Shown here one piece after another: positions 62,789 to 64,000 of a stretch of 64,000 bases of DNA (positions are counted from its first letter, which is position 1; every line of letters begins with the position of its first letter). Under the pieces are notes generated by a model, which did no database searches, was not told the origin of the DNA, and saw only the letters and a program-made list of their open reading frames with translations. A program made the position numbers and the translations under genes. Source of the stretch: Burkholderia sp. WSM2232 (GTDB lineage: Bacteria; Pseudomonadota; Gammaproteobacteria; Burkholderiales; Burkholderiaceae); NCBI RefSeq assembly GCF_000472545.1, contig NZ_AWZV01000003.1:6608-70607 (forward strand), given 5' to 3'.

Positions 62789-63034
62789 ATGCAGTTCGAC
62801 TACAGGCATTTTCATATCGATTGCCGGGCACGCCACGCGGACGAAGGCGTCTACTACGCGCGTGCCCGGATCACTCGCATACCGCAGAAAAACGAGCATT
62901 TCCGCTCGCACGATTCCGGCGACATCGACGCCTTCCCGAACGAAGCCGATGCAATTTCCTGCGCGCGATCGTGGGCGATAGAGTGGTGCGATGAAGCGGC
63001 TTCGCAGTTGTCGAGCGAGGCGTCGTCGAAATAA
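62789..63034 (+). CDS. Small conserved-looking hypothetical protein
   Basis: 81 residues from ATG 62789, with AGAGGA upstream. FDYRHFHIDCRARHADEGVY opens it, and the end is WAIEWCDEAASQLSSEASSK. It is soluble, beta-rich by eye, with no signal, two or three Cys and several His. No family was recognised, though the start is in the usual place for a small Burkholderia protein. It ends 23 bases before xth and may be co-transcribed with it. Confidence 0.65.
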   Translation: MQFDYRHFHIDCRARHADEGVYYARARITRIPQKNEHFRSHDSGDIDAFPNEADAISCARSWAIEWCDEAASQLSSEASSK

Positions 63035-63057
63035 GCTGGCTGTAGGGAGGAGTTGCC

Positions 63058-63867
63058 GTGGCGACGCTGCGCATTGCGACATTCAACATCAACGGAGTTC
63101 GTTCGCGCCAGGCGGCGCTCGTGCAATGGCTCGAGCGCGAGGCGCCGGACATTGTCTGCCTGCAGGAATTGAAGGCGGCGGACAGCGCATTTCCCGCCGA
63201 CGCATTGCGCGACGCCGGCTATCACGCCATCTGGCATGGCCAGAGCGCATGGAACGGCGTGGCGATCCTGTCGAAGGGCGAGGCGCCGCTGGAGAGCCGC
63301 CGCGGCTTGCCGGGCTTCGAAGCCGACACGCATAGCCGCTATCTGGAAGCGGCCGTGGGCGGTTTGCTCGTGTGCTGTCTTTATCTGCCGAACGGCAATC
63401 CGCAGCCCGGCCCCAAGTTCGAATACAAGCTGAAGTGGTTCGACCATCTGATCGAGCACGCGGCGAATCTGCTCAAGAGCGGACATCCGGTCGTGCTGGC
63501 CGGCGACTTCAACGTCGTACCCACCGACGAAGACATTTACAACCCGCGCTCATGGCTGAAAGACGCGTTGCTGCAGCCCGAAAGCCGCGAACGCTACCAG
63601 CGCCTGCTCGCGCAAGGCTGGACAGACTCGCTGCGCAAGCACTTCGGGGATGAGCGCGTCTACACCTTCTGGGATTATTTCCGCCGCCATTGGGACACGA
63701 ATTCGGGCTTGCGCATCGATCACATCCTGCTGAGTCCGGACCTCGCGCCGCGTTTGCGCGACGCGGGCGTGGACCGCTGGGTGCGCGGCGAAGCGCACGC
63801 CAGCGACCACGCGCCGACATGGGTGGAGCTCGACATGAGCGCAAGGCGCCGCAAGACGCGCGGCTAA
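63058..63867 (+). CDS. xth: Exodeoxyribonuclease III
   Basis: 269 residues from GTG 63058, with AGGGAGGAG eight bases upstream, a strong site that fixes the start. The EEP-fold motifs are in order: IATFNINGVRSR, CLQELKA (metal Glu), LPNGNP, GDFNVVPTDEDIYN (catalytic Asp/Asn), and ASDHAPTWVEL (Asp-His). It removes 3' blocks and cuts at abasic sites in base-excision repair. Length is normal. Confidence 0.95.
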   Translation: MATLRIATFNINGVRSRQAALVQWLEREAPDIVCLQELKAADSAFPADALRDAGYHAIWHGQSAWNGVAILSKGEAPLESRRGLPGFEADTHSRYLEAAVGGLLVCCLYLPNGNPQPGPKFEYKLKWFDHLIEHAANLLKSGHPVVLAGDFNVVPTDEDIYNPRSWLKDALLQPESRERYQRLLAQGWTDSLRKHFGDERVYTFWDYFRRHWDTNSGLRIDHILLSPDLAPRLRDAGVDRWVRGEAHASDHAPTWVELDMSARRRKTRG

Positions 63868-63871
63868 AACG

Positions 63872-64000
63872 TTAGCGGACGATCGTCGCGCCTGGAGCCG
63901 GACGGACACGCGCCGCGACCGCGGGGATCGCCGCACTGGCCGGCGAGCTTTCGTCGATCGAGGTACGGCCGCCATCGTGGAAGAACGCCTGCTCCGCGGC
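63872..64000 (-). CDS. Partial gene at the right edge, C-terminal end
   Basis: The reverse strand is open from the edge to TAA at 63872-63874 (42 residues, ending VRPAPGATIVR). Its stop is 5 bases from the xth stop, tail to tail, as expected for a real convergent gene. The fragment is hydrophilic and Ala/Pro-rich; product unknown. Confidence 0.45.
   Translation of the reverse strand, partial: AAEQAFFHDGGRTSIDESSPASAAIPAVAARVRPAPGATIVR

Overview
The window is high-GC DNA from a betaproteobacterium, most probably Paraburkholderia or a close Burkholderiaceae relative. I infer this from the protein families (Tli4-type T6SS immunity, a PaoABC-type aldehyde oxidase, a 3-hydroxybutyrate oligomer hydrolase, DUF3830, a YadA-like adhesin with an ESPR leader) and from codon use. 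No rRNA, tRNA, CRISPR array, transposase, integrase or phage structural gene was recognised.

Layout. (1) 1-2.6 kb is a more AT-rich type VI secretion effector/immunity scrap heap: the 3' end of one Tli4 immunity gene, a frameshifted VgrG3-like lytic domain, a secreted candidate immunity protein, a short remnant, and an intact Tli4 gene whose last 165 bp nearly match window positions 1-165. (2) 2.7-17.9 kb is mixed: an MDR oxidoreductase, an orphan ABC ATPase, an FtsH-like protease, an acyltransferase, OpgC, a tannase-family esterase, an ABC exporter pair, a LuxR solo, an AraC regulator and a DUF3830 protein. (3) 18.3-21.2 kb encodes a trimeric autotransporter adhesin. (4) 21.2-36.7 kb is an oxalate/2-hydroxyacid-type module. 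It holds an OFA-family MFS carrier with a 42-residue partner, an MHS-family carrier, a GntR regulator, a ThDP lyase of HACL2/ILVBL type, a formyl-CoA transferase, an NDP-forming acyl-CoA synthetase, an FAH-fold hydrolase, a LysR regulator and a second OFA carrier. Three related 16-bp sites (24782, 25932, 26095) lie in the promoters of the GntR gene and the lyase operon, which suggests a GntR regulon. (5) 36.7-50 kb contains LysR, aldehyde dehydrogenase, a ketopantoate reductase homologue, two LysE exporters, a lipoprotein, YigZ, an HCCA-isomerase homologue, a diguanylate cyclase, a second FtsI/PBP3 and a chemoreceptor. (6) 50.2-54.2 kb is a three-gene phosphonate biosynthesis operon: PEP mutase fused to a nucleotidyltransferase, phosphonopyruvate decarboxylase, and AEP transaminase. 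It should make 2-aminoethylphosphonate and possibly its CMP-activated form for surface decoration. (7) 54.4-60.4 kb has a PIG-L deacetylase and a periplasmic Mo aldehyde oxidase operon (PaoA-PaoB-PaoC plus a MocA-like cytidylyltransferase). (8) 60.5-64 kb has a PHB oligomer hydrolase, a small protein and exonuclease III.

The most unusual items are the formyl-CoA transferase operon that uses a HACL2/ILVBL-type lyase where canonical oxalyl-CoA decarboxylase would be expected, its shared operator motif, the decayed T6SS effector/immunity array, the PepM-nucleotidyltransferase operon, a PntB-like membrane fragment at the end of the lyase operon, and several small genes.
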